Shown piece by piece: positions 6,042-6,183 of a stretch of 6,183 nt of DNA. A model generated the notes under the pieces. That model made no database searches and was not told where the DNA came from. It worked only from the letters and a program-made list of their open reading frames with translations. A program made the translations under genes and the position numbers. The DNA comes from Acidobacteriota bacterium (lineage in GTDB: Bacteria; Acidobacteriota; Polarisedimenticolia; QHYA01), in assembly GCA_003223995.1 (NCBI GenBank), contig QHYA01000056.1, positions 1-6,183 on the forward strand, written 5' to 3'. Positions within the stretch are counted from its first letter, which is position 1; every line of letters starts with the position of its first letter.

Positions 6042-6049
6042 ACCGCATC

Positions 6050-6183
6050 ATGAGCACCGCAGAAGATTCCAATCGTCGTACTGGCGCCTCCGGCAGTGCT
6101 CCCGACCTGGAAATTCGCGCCGGCCTCGAGCGCGAGTACGCGGACATCTTCACGCCCGAGGCCCGGGCGGCTCTTGCCGCACT
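6050..6183 (+). CDS. aceB: Malate synthase A, N-terminal part (truncated by window end)
   Basis: An open frame of 44 complete codons begins MSTAEDSNRRTG and continues through LEIRAGLEREYADIFTPEARAALAAL to the window end. A short variable N-terminus followed by EYADIFTPEARAALAAL resembles the start of malate synthase A, where E. coli AceB has a comparable ILTAEAVEFL segment. Malate synthase condenses glyoxylate with acetyl-CoA to malate in the glyoxylate shunt, used for growth on acetate or fatty acids. The catalytic domain lies beyond the window, so the name rests on this short N-terminal match. It is transcribed divergently from polA across 163 bases, with a ribosome binding site and a plausible promoter. 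An isocitrate lyase gene further right would support the call; none is visible here. Confidence 0.65.
   Translation, partial: MSTAEDSNRRTGASGSAPDLEIRAGLEREYADIFTPEARAALAA

Overview
This is a GC-rich chromosomal window of ordinary bacterial housekeeping and regulatory genes. Four complete genes lie head to tail on the minus strand. In transcription order they are DNA polymerase I (polA), a response regulator with an HD-GYP domain, a LolA-type periplasmic lipoprotein carrier, and a class II histone-deacetylase-family amidohydrolase. The first 12 codons of a possible fifth gene follow at the left edge. On the plus strand at the right edge, transcribed away from polA, is the 5' end of a gene that looks like malate synthase A (aceB).

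The LolA-type protein implies a Gram-negative (diderm) organism. Strong GC bias, GTG starts and an RpfG-like HD-GYP regulator suit an uncultured high-GC lineage such as Acidobacteriota or a deltaproteobacterial-type phylum. That placement is a guess, because no rRNA or other marker is present.

Layout: about 1-36 partial unknown gene (-); 55-1002 deacetylase (-); 1031-1804 lolA-like (-); 1899-3005 response regulator/HD-GYP (-); 3109-5886 polA (-); 5887-6049 divergent intergenic region with candidate promoters; 6050-6183 aceB start (+). No stretch longer than about 165 bases lacks a gene. The 18- and 28-base gaps around the deacetylase suggest that it is cotranscribed with lolA and the downstream gene. 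The gaps before lolA (94 bases) and before the regulator (103 bases) are long enough for their own promoters. The lolA gap carries a sequence closely resembling the one upstream of polA.

The genes do not form an obvious pathway: they cover replication/repair, c-di-GMP signalling, envelope lipoprotein transport and deacylation. I see no CRISPR array, mobile element, RNA gene or clearly new multi-gene system. The best leads are in polA, which has a degenerate 3'-5' exonuclease site and a 14-residue insertion in the 5' nuclease, and in non-coding details: a shared promoter-like motif, a strong hairpin beside the regulator's ribosome binding site, and a hairpin that includes the deacetylase start codon.
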